Assembly: GCF_000260415.1 (NCBI RefSeq)
Contig: NZ_BACP01000048.1
Coordinates: 1-64,000, forward strand
Reading direction: 5' to 3'
Length of the DNA stretch: 64,000 nt
DNA from: Liquorilactobacillus mali KCTC 3596 = DSM 20444
GTDB taxonomy: Bacteria; Bacillota; Bacilli; Lactobacillales; Lactobacillaceae
The notes beneath the pieces were generated by a model. It saw nothing but the letters and a program-made list of their open reading frames with translations, was not told the origin of the DNA and ran no database searches. The position numbers were made by a program, and so were the translations under genes. Positions 35,101-44,009 of the stretch are shown one piece after another. Each line of letters begins with the position of its first letter. Position 1 is the first letter of the stretch.

Positions 35101-35331
35101 AAAATCAAAAGATGAGTAAATTAATCTTGAATTAAGAGAGCTGTTGTTTTGCTGGGAAATAGTTGAAAGATTGATTGAAGATGGTCTTTGTTAAGATGAT
35201 GAATTGGCGAACAAGATTAAACTGATTACGGAAATGCCCGTTATTGCATTAGAGAGGACTTAGCAATTTAAGTTTATCAAGGTGGTACCGCGGCGAGAGT
35301 CGTCCTTCATGTAAGAAGGACGACTCTTTTT
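35101..35331 (+). ncRNA. T-box riboswitch leader, specifier codon GAT (Asp)
   Basis: All main parts are present. Stem I base: AAAGAT (35108-35113) pairs with GTCTTT (35184-35189), and AATTAATC (35119-35126) pairs with GATTGATT (35169-35176). Between them lies the specifier loop, with GAGTA on the left and GAA-GAT-G on the right, so the specifier is GAT at 35180-35182. AGAGAG (35135-35140) and GCTGGGAA (35151-35158) belong to upper Stem I. The T-box core AAGGTGGTACCGCGG is at 35279-35293. The terminator pairs AGAGTCGTCCTTC (35296-35308) with GAAGGACGACTCT (35315-35327) followed by TTTT. Uncharged tRNA should stabilise the antiterminator and switch on the gene at 35355. Specificity for tRNA-Asp is read from the loop geometry and not tested. 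Confidence 0.92.
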
Positions 35332-35354
35332 ATTCATAGGAAGGAAGTTAAAAT

Positions 35355-36722
35355 ATGACATTTGATATAAGCAAATTACAATTATCTACAGGAGAAATAG
35401 TGAGCGATGAAAAAATACTGGAGAACTATGGCCAGAATAAATTCACGCAAGAGATAATCACGGGGAGTAAACCTGCTGTATTGATAAATGCTAAGAGTAT
35501 TGCAGATGTGCAGGAGACAGTTAGATTTGCTAACCAAGAAAAAATTGCGGTCACAGTCTATGGTGGTGGGACTTCCATTGTTAATGGCTCAGCTGGTGAA
35601 AATGGTGGAATTGTCTTGAATTTAGCAAAACTGGACAAAATTATCGAAATTAATACAGCGGATCAAACTGCCGTAGTAGAAGCTGGAGTTCTGAATGGAA
35701 CTTTGGATGAAGAAGTCCGCAAACAAGGATATTTTTTTGCACCAGATCCTGGTTCAAAACCAATAAGTACAGTTGGGGGAAACATTGCAACTAATGCTGG
35801 CGGTATGAGTTCCTTAAAGTACGGAACGACAAAGCAATCAGTACTGGGATTGAAGATTGTACTGGCTGATGGAACAGTAGTAGAAACTGGTGGACGCTGC
35901 TTTAAAAATAATGCGGGATATGATCTGACAGATTTATTTGTTGGTTCGGAGGGAACGCTTGGCGTTGTAGTGGAAGCAACAGTTCGAATTTTGCCTATTC
36001 CCTTTGGTAATTCAACAACAGGTTTGGCAACATTTGCCGATATGAAGGCATTAAGTATTGCGGTTGAGAAGATATCGGCTAGTGGTTTGAACCCGTCAAT
36101 GATGGAAGCATTAAATAAAACTTCAATAGAAGCACTTGATTCGCTTGAGGGAACAGATATGGGCAAAGAAGGCGCAGAAGCTTTATTGATTTTTCAATTG
36201 GATGTAACCCCAGTTGGCGCTTTAGAGGCGCTTAAGAAGACGCTGGAGCAGAATAACGCTTTGCATGTTTCAGTAACAGATGACCCTGAATATGCAAAAG
36301 AGATTGTTAAAATACGACAGGATTATTACAAAGCAGAAGCAGCTTACGGGAGACTAGTGGTCGAAGACGTTGCAGTACCACTTTCTAAGTTGCCTGAACT
36401 TGCGGAATTTGTAGATAATCTTAGTTTTACATCACCAGTAAAGGTTTTCTTAGGTGGTCATGCAGGTGATGGTAATTTCCATCCAAATATTGCAATTTCC
36501 AGAGATTTGGATACAATTCCAGAAGATGTGAAAAGCGCAATTGAGAAGATTTTTGCTTTTGCACAATCATTAGGTGGAACAATCTCAGCAGAACATGGAA
36601 TTGGCGATCTCAAATATGGATGGATTGTTTCACAATTGGGCCAAGAAGTTGTTGACTTACAGCGTAAGGTTAAACAAACATTCGATCCTAATAATATTTT
36701 AAATCCTGGACGCAAGATTTAA
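35355..36722 (+). CDS. FAD-linked 2-hydroxyacid oxidase/dehydrogenase (GlcD-like)
   Basis: A 455-residue flavoprotein of the vanillyl-alcohol oxidase fold. The N-terminal FAD domain (FAD_binding_4) has VTVYGGGTSIVNGSA and the PDPGSKPISTVGGNIATNAGG motif near residues 130-152. The C-terminal GlcD-type cap domain has GHAGDGNFHPNI and ends SAEHGIGDLKYGW and FDPNNILNPGRKI. Members include glycolate oxidase GlcD, D-lactate dehydrogenases and D-2-hydroxyglutarate dehydrogenase; which 2-hydroxyacid is used here is unknown. Control by a T-box is unusual for this family and points to a role in amino-acid supply, such as making a 2-oxoacid for transamination. If the specifier is Asp, a hydroxysuccinate (malate)-to-oxaloacetate reaction is one speculative option. 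No glcE or glcF partner is present. Confidence 0.88.
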   Translation: MTFDISKLQLSTGEIVSDEKILENYGQNKFTQEIITGSKPAVLINAKSIADVQETVRFANQEKIAVTVYGGGTSIVNGSAGENGGIVLNLAKLDKIIEINTADQTAVVEAGVLNGTLDEEVRKQGYFFAPDPGSKPISTVGGNIATNAGGMSSLKYGTTKQSVLGLKIVLADGTVVETGGRCFKNNAGYDLTDLFVGSEGTLGVVVEATVRILPIPFGNSTTGLATFADMKALSIAVEKISASGLNPSMMEALNKTSIEALDSLEGTDMGKEGAEALLIFQLDVTPVGALEALKKTLEQNNALHVSVTDDPEYAKEIVKIRQDYYKAEAAYGRLVVEDVAVPLSKLPELAEFVDNLSFTSPVKVFLGGHAGDGNFHPNIAISRDLDTIPEDVKSAIEKIFAFAQSLGGTISAEHGIGDLKYGWIVSQLGQEVVDLQRKVKQTFDPNNILNPGRKI

Positions 36723-36798
36723 AAAGTGGTCGTCGTTGTGATTAATAGAAAACCTTATGTATAAAATGTAGTTTTTCTGATATGTATATATAATCAGC

Positions 36799-36833
36799 AA
36801 GGAGCTAGGTCAAATTTTATGACCTAGCTCCTT
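36799..36833. terminator. Terminator between glcD-like gene and argF
   Basis: AAGGAGCTAGGTCA (36799-36812) pairs with TGACCTAGCTCCTT (36820-36833) around a 7-base loop. It lies between convergent genes and is flanked by T/A-rich sequence on both sides. Confidence 0.75.
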
Positions 36834-36950
36834 CTATTTATTCTGGGTAAACATGTTCCATGAGCCAAAATTTTCCGTCATAGTACTTGTTGTGCTCATA
36901 ATTTCGTGTTTGTACTCAAATTTTTCTGATTTATACTACATTTTTACTGG
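36799..36950. repeat. Dispersed repeat unit, truncated palindrome
   Basis: The hairpin is followed by CTATTTATTCTGGGTAAACATGTTCCATGAG and a palindrome half ending TTTGTACTCAAATTTTTCTG. The central part is shorter than in the 5.2-kb copy, starting directly at TAGTACTTGTTGTGCTC. Confidence 0.7.
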
Positions 36951-36989
36951 TTTACCCTGCTGAATTGTACAGGTACGTCTATAATATTT

Positions 36990-38009
36990 TTATTCAAAGT
37001 ATTCTTCAGGAATGAACGGATGTCCTAATGTTGCAGCCATAATTGATTTGATTGCATGCATACGGTTAGCTGCTTCTTGGAATACAACCGAATTACTGCT
37101 CTTGAAGACCTCATCTGTGATCTCAAGCGACTCCAAATTGTATTGGTCCGCTAACTTTTTTCCAATGGTCGTCTTTTTATCATGAAATGCAGGTAAGCAA
37201 TGCAGGATGATTGTATTCTCTTTACCAGTCTTTTCTAACAATTCACCATTTATCTGATAGGGAAGAAGCAGTTTAATTCTCTCACCGTAATCAACATCTT
37301 CGCCCATCGATACCCAAACATCCGTATAAAGGGCATCGGCATTCGCTGCTGCTTTTTGAACATCATCAGTTATCAGCAGTTCTGCACCACTTTTTTTTGC
37401 TTCTTCAAATGCTAGGTCTTGAACTTCTTTTGAAGGTTGAAGAGATCCAGGTGAGCCAATGTGAATATTTACGCCAAGGATTGCACCTGTCATCAAGAGA
37501 CTATTGGCCATATTGTTGCGGCCATCGCCTACATAAGTAAGTGTCAGCCCTTTGAGTTTTCCAAAATGTTCCTTGAGTGTCATGAAATCGGCTATCATTT
37601 GTGTTGGATGCCAATCATCCGTTAAACCATTCCAGACTGGGACACCGCTTTTTGCTGCCAATTCTGTTACAATTTCTTGTGAAAAACCACGAAATTCGAT
37701 TCCATCAAACATACTGCCGAGCACGACCGCAGTGTCCGCAACGGATTCTTTATTTCCAAACTGAATGTCGTTTTTACCCAAGAATTCAGGATGTGCGCCT
37801 AAATCTGTTGCAGCAACAGTGAATGCTGAACGGGTTCTCGTAGATGATTTTTCAAACAAAAGCGCAATATTTTTCCCAGCGAGATACTGATGGGAAATAT
37901 TTTGCTTTTTTAATTCTTTTAAGTGAATTGCAAAATTAATTAAGAAATTAAGTTCCTTAGCAGAAAAATCGTTTTCTTTAAGGAAAGGTTTACCAAAAAA
38001 GTGATTCAT
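36990..38009 (-). CDS. argF: Ornithine carbamoyltransferase
   Basis: A 339-residue cytosolic enzyme making citrulline from ornithine and carbamoyl phosphate. The carbamoyl-phosphate loop SSTRTR is near residue 55, and the ornithine-site motif HCLPAFHDK is present near 270. [15 protein letters not shown] and [22 protein letters not shown] are also family features. It is the last gene of argC-argJ-argB-argD-argF, 10 bp after argD, with AGGAGGCG as ribosome site. The position at the end of a biosynthetic operon favours an anabolic role, although the protein closely resembles catabolic ArcB forms too. argG and argH are not in the window. Confidence 0.93.
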   Translation of the reverse strand: MNHFFGKPFLKENDFSAKELNFLINFAIHLKELKKQNISHQYLAGKNIALLFEKSSTRTRSAFTVAATDLGAHPEFLGKNDIQFGNKESVADTAVVLGSMFDGIEFRGFSQEIVTELAAKSGVPVWNGLTDDWHPTQMIADFMTLKEHFGKLKGLTLTYVGDGRNNMANSLLMTGAILGVNIHIGSPGSLQPSKEVQDLAFEEAKKSGAELLITDDVQKAAANADALYTDVWVSMGEDVDYGERIKLLLPYQINGELLEKTGKENTIILHCLPAFHDKKTTIGKKLADQYNLESLEITDEVFKSSNSVVFQEAANRMHAIKSIMAATLGHPFIPEEYFE

Positions 38010-38019
38010 ATTGCGCCTC

Positions 38020-39177
38020 CTATAAGCTCACAGTTGCATTTTGTAGGACTTCTTTTATTTTTTTAACACCCTCCAATAATTCAGAGCTCATAATTGTCAA
38101 AGGTGGAAGAAGACGAAGAGTATTGCCTCTGGATGAAAGAGTCAGCACACCAACTTTGTGTAATTCATTGATTACCTGATTAACAGGAATAGAAGAATTA
38201 ATATGGATACCAATCATTAACCCCTTGCCAGAAATTGAGTCAACACCTTCTAAAGAAGAAATTTCTTTTTCAAGGAAGTACCAGAGAAAACTAGCTTTCT
38301 GTTGGACATCGTCTAAAAAAGCATTATCTAGTGTTTCTAATACAGCACTTGCAGCACTCATTGCAAGCGGATTGCCACCAAAAGTTGAACCATGAGAGCC
38401 GGGGCCAAAAGAATCGGCTAATTCGGCTTTTCCAATCATTGCACCGACTGGAATACCATTTGCAAGGCCCTTTGCTGCAGTTATAATGTCAGGATCTAAG
38501 TCATAATTTTCATAGGCAAAGAGCTTACCTGTTCTTCCCATCCCTGTTTGAACCTCATCAATAATCAGCAATACATTAGTTTCCTTGCATTTAGCTTCGA
38601 CAGCTTGCAGCCAGTCGTAATTTCCAACTACGATGCCGCCTTCTCCTTGAATTACTTCCAAGATAACAGCAGCAAATGAATTATCAATTTTTTCAATAGA
38701 ATCAAAATTATTGTATGTTTCAAATTCAATATCAGATAAGAATGGACCAAATCCTTCTTTTATCTTATCGTTGCCAGTTAGCGAAAGAGAGCCATAACTT
38801 CTACCATGGAAGGAGTGATCAAAGGCCATCATTTTACTTTTCCCAGTTGCCTTACGAGCTAACTTCAATGCTGCTTCATTAGCTTCTGTTCCTGAATTAC
38901 AGAAGTATACTTTTTTGTCGGCACCTTTAATTAATAATTCCGCAACGTTTTCTTGCAACTGACTCTCATAGAGATTTGAAGTGTGCCAGACTTTGTCTAA
39001 CTGTGCACTCACGGCATTCTTGACTTTTTTTGAACTGTATCCCAAGTTGCAAACCCCAATTCCACTGGTTAAATCAAGATATTTTTTCCCCGTTTCGTCA
39101 AATAGAGTGACACCCTCACCTTTAACTATTTCAAAGGGAAATCTGTTATATGTTTTAAAAATAGACTGCATTTTCAT
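38020..39177 (-). CDS. argD: Acetylornithine aminotransferase
   Basis: A 385-residue pyridoxal-phosphate enzyme of class III that converts N-acetylglutamate semialdehyde to N-acetylornithine. The cofactor region shows [21 protein letters not shown], and [21 protein letters not shown] holds the aspartate that pairs with the pyridine nitrogen. The Schiff-base Lys is in [17 protein letters not shown]. The ATG at 39177 follows GGAAGGAG and overlaps the end of argB by 23 bp. It is intact and of normal length. Confidence 0.94.
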   Translation of the reverse strand: MKMQSIFKTYNRFPFEIVKGEGVTLFDETGKKYLDLTSGIGVCNLGYSSKKVKNAVSAQLDKVWHTSNLYESQLQENVAELLIKGADKKVYFCNSGTEANEAALKLARKATGKSKMMAFDHSFHGRSYGSLSLTGNDKIKEGFGPFLSDIEFETYNNFDSIEKIDNSFAAVILEVIQGEGGIVVGNYDWLQAVEAKCKETNVLLIIDEVQTGMGRTGKLFAYENYDLDPDIITAAKGLANGIPVGAMIGKAELADSFGPGSHGSTFGGNPLAMSAASAVLETLDNAFLDDVQQKASFLWYFLEKEISSLEGVDSISGKGLMIGIHINSSIPVNQVINELHKVGVLTLSSRGNTLRLLPPLTIMSSELLEGVKKIKEVLQNATVSL

Positions 39178-39919
39178 TAGCTCCTTCCTGGATAATAGTT
39201 GTTCCTAAAGTAGTAAGTTGATTAGTAATTTGAACGCTTGGGACACCAAGATTTAATGCACTAAAGGCTGCTTTTATCTTTGGCTGCATTCCCATAGTTA
39301 TAATTTTTTGTTCTTGTAGTTTTGCTGCAGTGCTAGGTGAGAGACTTCGGACGATTTCTCCCTCATGGAGAACTCCAGGAACATCCGTCATCAGATACAG
39401 TTTTTCTGCTTTTAGAAGGCCTGCTATCTTTGAAGCTGCGGTATCTGCATTGACATTTAGCCATTGTTGCTCATCTGTTAAAACCATTGGAGCCAAAACT
39501 GCGATATGCTTATCTAAGACCTCACTGAGTAATGTGTCGTCAACTTTATCAATTTTACCGACTAGGCCGTATTTTTTTTTGTTAAGAAAGGATCCATTCA
39601 AGATGGATTCATCCGCTGCGTTCAAACCAATCGCAGGGATTTCGGCTTTCGTTAATTTCATTAATAATTGTGGTTGTGTTTGACCTAGTAATACCATTCG
39701 TGTTAATTCAAGTGTTGCCGTATCCGTGACTCGCATACCGTCAATTTTTTTAACAGGAATCTTAAGCTTGTCAGATAATTCTGAAATTTTGCTGCCACCG
39801 CCGTGGATTATTAAAATATGTTTTTTTGCCAGCATCCACTGACGAATTTGTGAGAAAAAACTTGTGGTCAATGTTTCAATCGAATTTCCACCAATTTTAA
39901 TTACAATTAAGTTCTCCAT
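39155..39919 (-). CDS. argB: Acetylglutamate kinase
   Basis: A 254-residue amino-acid kinase that phosphorylates N-acetylglutamate. It begins VIKIGGNSIE, the ATP-phosphate strand, followed by IIHGGGSKISEL for the substrate. ITMGMQPKIKAAFSAL near the C-terminus is the usual nucleotide-site region. I start it at the ATG at 39919, which has GGAGGG upstream, not at 39946. The N-terminal extension typical of arginine-inhibited kinases is absent, so feedback inhibition by arginine at this step is less likely. It lies 24 bp after argJ. Confidence 0.92.
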   Translation of the reverse strand: MENLIVIKIGGNSIETLTTSFFSQIRQWMLAKKHILIIHGGGSKISELSDKLKIPVKKIDGMRVTDTATLELTRMVLLGQTQPQLLMKLTKAEIPAIGLNAADESILNGSFLNKKKYGLVGKIDKVDDTLLSEVLDKHIAVLAPMVLTDEQQWLNVNADTAASKIAGLLKAEKLYLMTDVPGVLHEGEIVRSLSPSTAAKLQEQKIITMGMQPKIKAAFSALNLGVPSVQITNQLTTLGTTIIQEGANENAVYF

Positions 39920-39942
39920 CTTGAACCCTCCTTTCCTAATGA

Positions 39943-41145
39943 TCAACTACTGTATGTTGCATTGATTTTTACATATTTATAAGTTAAGTCACAGCCCCAT
40001 GCTTGACCATCATATTGCCCATCATGTAGGTCAACAGTTAAAGTGATCACATCTTGCTTGAGGCTATCGCTGACTTCTTCTTTATCAAAATCAACGGCTA
40101 GACTTTGCTTAACGACTAAGAATTCATTGATTTTAATATCAATTGTTTCGGGATTGTATGTTGCTGGAGTTGCCCCAATGGTACTGATAATTCTTCCCCA
40201 ATTAGGATCTGCTCCAAAAAGTGCTGCTTTAACAAGACTTGAGCCAACAATTGCTTTAGAAATTGCTTGTGCATCCATTTTACTTTGTGCTTCCAAGACA
40301 TTTGCTTCAACTAATTTGGTTGCTCCCTCACCATCAGCAGCGATCTTTTGCGCTAATTTCTGTAAAACAAAGTGGAGTGCTTCTTTGAATACCTGATAAT
40401 CTGGACTTTCATTAGTTAATGGCTCATTATTTGCCATCCCATTGGCTAGTGTAAGAACCATATCATTTGTTGAAGTATCACCATCAACTGTAATTTGATT
40501 GAAGGTAACATCGGTTAATTCGTTAAGTAATGGCTGTAAAGTATCATCGCCTACTGCAACATCTGTTGTGATAAAGGCAAGCATTGTTGCCATTTTGGGA
40601 TGAATCATCCCAGATCCTTTAGCAAAGCCAGACATTTTACAAGTAATTCCTTGTATTTTGAAAGTAATACTAATGATTTTTTGTTTTGTATCGGTTGTCA
40701 AAATTGCCTTTGTAAGGTCAGTACTGGAAGTTAATGATAATCCGTCAATGCCTTTTTTGATCTTTTTCATTGGTAAACATGTCCCAATCAGTCCAGTTGA
40801 GGCAACACCTACAAGGTAAGGCTCAATATTTAATTTTTCAGCAACTAATGTCTGTTCTGTGAGAACGTCTTTTTCTCCTTGAAGTCCTGTGCAAGAATTT
40901 GCAATGGCACTATTAGCAATAATTGCTTGGAGCTTGTGGTTTTGACTGACGATCTCTTTTGTTTTAGCCGTTGGAGCTGCACAAAACTTGTTAGTTGTGT
41001 AGACTCCAGCTGCAGCAGCTGGTACTTCGGAATACAACCAGCCAAAATCTAATTTCTCATGTTTGAGACCTATATGCTTTGCATCACTATAGAATCCTGT
41101 TGGCCATTCAAAATCTGTTTCAATAAAATTATTAGTATTTATCAT
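39943..41145 (-). CDS. argJ: Bifunctional glutamate N-acetyltransferase/ornithine acetyltransferase
   Basis: A 400-residue enzyme that recycles the acetyl group from N-acetylornithine to glutamate. The precursor is cleaved by itself before the Thr of KMATMLAFITTD, visible near residues 185-196, and the new N-terminal Thr is the nucleophile. NSAIANSCTG and DGDTSTNDMV are also family motifs. With ArgJ present the cyclic acetyl pathway is used, so neither argA nor argE is needed except for priming. It is the second gene of the operon, 27 bp after argC. Confidence 0.93.
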   Translation of the reverse strand: MINTNNFIETDFEWPTGFYSDAKHIGLKHEKLDFGWLYSEVPAAAAGVYTTNKFCAAPTAKTKEIVSQNHKLQAIIANSAIANSCTGLQGEKDVLTEQTLVAEKLNIEPYLVGVASTGLIGTCLPMKKIKKGIDGLSLTSSTDLTKAILTTDTKQKIISITFKIQGITCKMSGFAKGSGMIHPKMATMLAFITTDVAVGDDTLQPLLNELTDVTFNQITVDGDTSTNDMVLTLANGMANNEPLTNESPDYQVFKEALHFVLQKLAQKIAADGEGATKLVEANVLEAQSKMDAQAISKAIVGSSLVKAALFGADPNWGRIISTIGATPATYNPETIDIKINEFLVVKQSLAVDFDKEEVSDSLKQDVITLTVDLHDGQYDGQAWGCDLTYKYVKINATYSS

Positions 41146-41172
41146 TTTTGATACTCCCTTTAGATTTATGTG

Positions 41173-42204
41173 CTAAGGAAAAACTGGTAATTGTGGTAGA
41201 CCGCTAGTGGGTTCTAAGCTACAAAGAATATTGAAATTCTGAATAGCTTGTCCAGCTGCGCCTTTCATCAAATTGTCGATTACAGAAACAATGGTAATCG
41301 TATTGGTGATTGGATTGTAGTTGATTCCAATATCACAGAAGTTAGAACCGGTGACCTCTTTAATAGTTGGTAGATCATTTTCTCTGAAACGAATAAAAGG
41401 TGCATCATCATAGAATTGGTGAAAACATTCTAACAATTGTTCATTAGTGTATTTTTTAAGTGGCTTAAGATAGATTGTTGCCATAATTCCACGAGTAACA
41501 GGAATTAGAGTTGTTGAAAATTGAATAGCCGGAATATGAGAATCCCATTCATTTAATTTTTGCATAATTTCTGGAATATGCTGATGCTTATTCATTTTGT
41601 ATAGCCATACATTTTCATTTATAAAATTATATTGACTACTTGAACTTAACTTTCTCCCTGAACCCGAAACACCTGATTTTGCATCAACTATAATCGAATC
41701 TTTTTGAATCATATGTTTAATGACTAAGGGTGCTAACCCGAGCAATGTAGCAGTTGCATAACATCCAGGATTGGCAATATACTTGCCAGCTTTCTCTTCC
41801 GGAAATTCAGCTAAACCATAAACAGCTTTTTCTAATAAGTCCACAGGTGCAGCTTCTTTGTGATACCACTTCTCATAGGTAGCAGGGTCTGTTAAACGAA
41901 AGTCACCTGATAAGTCAATTACCGGAAAATCGGCTGATATAAAGGGTTCCATTAAGTCTTTAGTAATTCCAGCAGGGGTCGCACAGAAAAGCAAATCATT
42001 ATTTGCCATGATTTCTTTGGGGTCGAACGGCAAGATAGCTATATGAGCTGAAAAAAAAGCCGGAACTTCATTATCTAGGAAGCGAGAACTCTTGCCCCCT
42101 TCATGACCATATAGATTTATTGTTTCAACATTAGGATGCTGTGACAATAAATTATAGAGAACATTGCCGCTATATCCAGTTGCTCCTAAAATTGCGACGT
42201 GCAT
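41173..42204 (-). CDS. argC: N-acetyl-gamma-glutamyl-phosphate reductase
   Basis: A 343-residue NADPH-dependent reductase that makes N-acetylglutamate semialdehyde. It starts with the Rossmann motif VAILGATGYSG, and the catalytic Cys is in IANPGCYATATLLGL near residue 148. The SGVSGSGR segment that follows is typical of the C-terminal domain. It is the promoter-proximal gene of argCJBDF. GGAGTGATTTC precedes the ATG, and the promoter with ARG box lies within 60 bp upstream. Confidence 0.94.
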   Translation of the reverse strand: MHVAILGATGYSGNVLYNLLSQHPNVETINLYGHEGGKSSRFLDNEVPAFFSAHIAILPFDPKEIMANNDLLFCATPAGITKDLMEPFISADFPVIDLSGDFRLTDPATYEKWYHKEAAPVDLLEKAVYGLAEFPEEKAGKYIANPGCYATATLLGLAPLVIKHMIQKDSIIVDAKSGVSGSGRKLSSSSQYNFINENVWLYKMNKHQHIPEIMQKLNEWDSHIPAIQFSTTLIPVTRGIMATIYLKPLKKYTNEQLLECFHQFYDDAPFIRFRENDLPTIKEVTGSNFCDIGINYNPITNTITIVSVIDNLMKGAAGQAIQNFNILCSLEPTSGLPQLPVFP

Positions 42205-42220
42205 GAAATCACTCCTTTAA

Positions 42221-42289
42221 ATTCATTTTTTATGAATAACAATTCATTTTGATGATGATAACTATAGCTCATTTTATTTTGCATTTCAA
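42221..42289 (-). promoter_or_regulatory. argC promoter with ARG boxes
   Basis: On the minus strand TTGAAA (42289-42284) and TATAGT (42266-42261) are 17 bp apart. TATGAATAACAATTCATT (42231-42248) matches the ArgR consensus TNTGAATWWWWATTCANW with one mismatch, and an overlapping ATTCAT-N5-ATGAAT lies at 42221-42237. The boxes lie over the start of the transcript, consistent with arginine-dependent repression by ArgR/AhrC. Confidence 0.8.
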
Positions 42290-42517
42290 TAGTTTTTTAA
42301 TAAAAAACCAATTATTTCTTAATTTAATGAATAAATATTTTTTTATTAGCAAAAAAGTGCATAAAGCTTTTAATGACAGATGTGTAATGAATGTTTTTAA
42401 TTGTTTAAAAAAAAGAAAAAAAGAAACCAGAATAAATTTTTGGAGCGATATAATTACTGTATGTTCAAGATAAATAAAAATTGGTTTAACAATTTTGTAT
42501 AACTTTTGAAACTAATT
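42290..42517. other. AT-rich gap without a recognisable gene
   Basis: Very A/T-rich, with Asn/Lys/Phe-only reading frames and no ribosome site. It holds the upstream side of the argC promoter on one strand and leads into the Mga-like regulator on the other. Confidence 0.6.
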
Positions 42518-42526
42518 TGATATAAT
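42518..42526 (+). promoter_or_regulatory. Extended -10 promoter of the Mga-like regulator
   Basis: TGATATAAT is a consensus extended -10 element. No good -35 hexamer is seen. Its position shows that the coding start must lie downstream of about 42533. Confidence 0.55.
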
Positions 42527-42576
42527 TGAGAAAAATGAAGTCAAATACTAGCTTTTTGAGTAAAGGTGTACAAATT

Positions 42577-43974
42577 ATGGAATTTTTGAATGTCTTGAAT
42601 GATTTTGAACGTGACAAAATTGACCTATTTACAGCAATTTTGGATAATCCCAACAGTGAAATTGAACTTAAAAGTTTGCAAGAGAGCATGAATATGTCTC
42701 GTTACAAAATTGCGAATCTATTGGAGAGCCTAAATTATGATATTAAGCTATTGACGGAGTATCCAGGTATGGTTATTAATACACACACAGTTATTCCTGC
42801 CAAGAATTTTTCGCGTCATACATTAAGTATGATAAAAAAGTATTATTTTGAATTATCACCAATTCGAATTCTGATGGTAGAGATTCTTAGTGGGGGAGAT
42901 TTTCCGAGCTTTCAGAAGATAGAAATAAAATATTCGTGGCCAAAAACCTTTTTCTACCAACAAAAAAATAAGTATGACAAATTGTATGAGGAATTTTCGC
43001 TCACTCGTTATGCAGATGAAGAAGCTAGTTTACGGTATTTCATCTATAATTCTTTTGTCTTTTTTGGTGCTTTTCCCCAGAAACTTGAACGATTAAGTAT
43101 GAGAAATTTTAATGTTTCGCAAACTATTTCAAATATACAAAAGTTTAAGGCGGAATTAATGCTTTGGATTATAGAGAAGAGAGTACTGAACAAGAAGTTT
43201 ATTTCAGATAGCAGTTTGGTTATTGCTAATGAATTAGCTGAACCTTCATTATTAAGTTTCTTACCAATATCAAGGAAAAAATTATTGAGGGAATCACTAT
43301 TCATTATTCAATTTTATTATTATACGGGAATATTTAACGTTGAGAAATTAACGATAAATTCGTTTAAGAAGGAAGAACGCGAAAAATTCAGAAAAATATC
43401 GCTAGTACTTTTAAATGGCATAAAAGATTTAATTAGTGAGAATGATAGTTATCAGGACGAGGAAGCAAAACTTTGCAATGAGATTAGTTCACAAGTAATT
43501 TTGGATAAGATTTGTTTTATCCAGACGGATCAGTTTAGTTTAAACATTCAGTATTTTGCAGATGTTTATCCATTTTTAGATAACAAGGTAAGAAGAGTAG
43601 TCGATGGGATAGCCCAGCACTGGGTACTTCCCGATAAAAAAAGGGCATATTTTAACATAATGACTTTGATGCTTACCTCTAAAATTCCTTTTTCAAAGAG
43701 GGATCGAGTAACACTATGTATAGATTTTTCGGGTGGCCCATATGTAAATTCTTATATTCTGAGTCTTTTTAAGAGTTACGTGAATATTAATGTGAGTGTT
43801 TCAAATGTATTGACAAGTGAAACAGATTTATATCTAAGTGACCAGTATATTGAGTATCATCTGTTTAACCAAGTTATTTGGCTAAAGCCGCCAACACCAC
43901 TTGATTGGGCTGAACTGGGCGAGAAGATAGTGGAAATAAAGCAACGTAAGTATCGATCAAGTAAAACAAATTAA
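42577..43974 (+). CDS. Mga-family (helix-turn-helix) transcriptional regulator
   Basis: A 465-residue protein resembling streptococcal Mga and RofA-like regulators. An N-terminal winged-helix region (ELKSLQESMNMSRYKIANLLESLNYDI) is followed by a long Mga-type helical middle and a C-terminal EIIB-like region (VTLCIDFSGGPYVNSYILSLFKSY). Mga proteins activate genes for surface adhesins. I place the start at the ATG at 42577, since AAAGGTG precedes it and the promoter -10 overlaps the earlier candidate starts. The lectin/MucBP surface-protein gene begins 35 bp downstream and is the likely co-transcribed target. No PTS regulatory domain with clear phosphorylated His was identified. Confidence 0.75.
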   Translation: MEFLNVLNDFERDKIDLFTAILDNPNSEIELKSLQESMNMSRYKIANLLESLNYDIKLLTEYPGMVINTHTVIPAKNFSRHTLSMIKKYYFELSPIRILMVEILSGGDFPSFQKIEIKYSWPKTFFYQQKNKYDKLYEEFSLTRYADEEASLRYFIYNSFVFFGAFPQKLERLSMRNFNVSQTISNIQKFKAELMLWIIEKRVLNKKFISDSSLVIANELAEPSLLSFLPISRKKLLRESLFIIQFYYYTGIFNVEKLTINSFKKEEREKFRKISLVLLNGIKDLISENDSYQDEEAKLCNEISSQVILDKICFIQTDQFSLNIQYFADVYPFLDNKVRRVVDGIAQHWVLPDKKRAYFNIMTLMLTSKIPFSKRDRVTLCIDFSGGPYVNSYILSLFKSYVNINVSVSNVLTSETDLYLSDQYIEYHLFNQVIWLKPPTPLDWAELGEKIVEIKQRKYRSSKTN

Positions 43975-44009
43975 GAAAACTATTATTACTGGCGTGGGGA
44001 GGGAAGCGC

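Noticed and set aside
35663-36166. A 167-residue antisense frame within the GlcD-like gene
   Set aside because: The sense strand encodes a well-conserved enzyme; the antisense product shows no known motif and has no start signals.
42249-42473. A 74-residue open frame in the gap before the Mga-like gene
   Set aside because: Its composition is that of random AT-rich sequence (Phe, Lys, Asn, Ile), it has no ribosome site, and its start lies in the argC control region.
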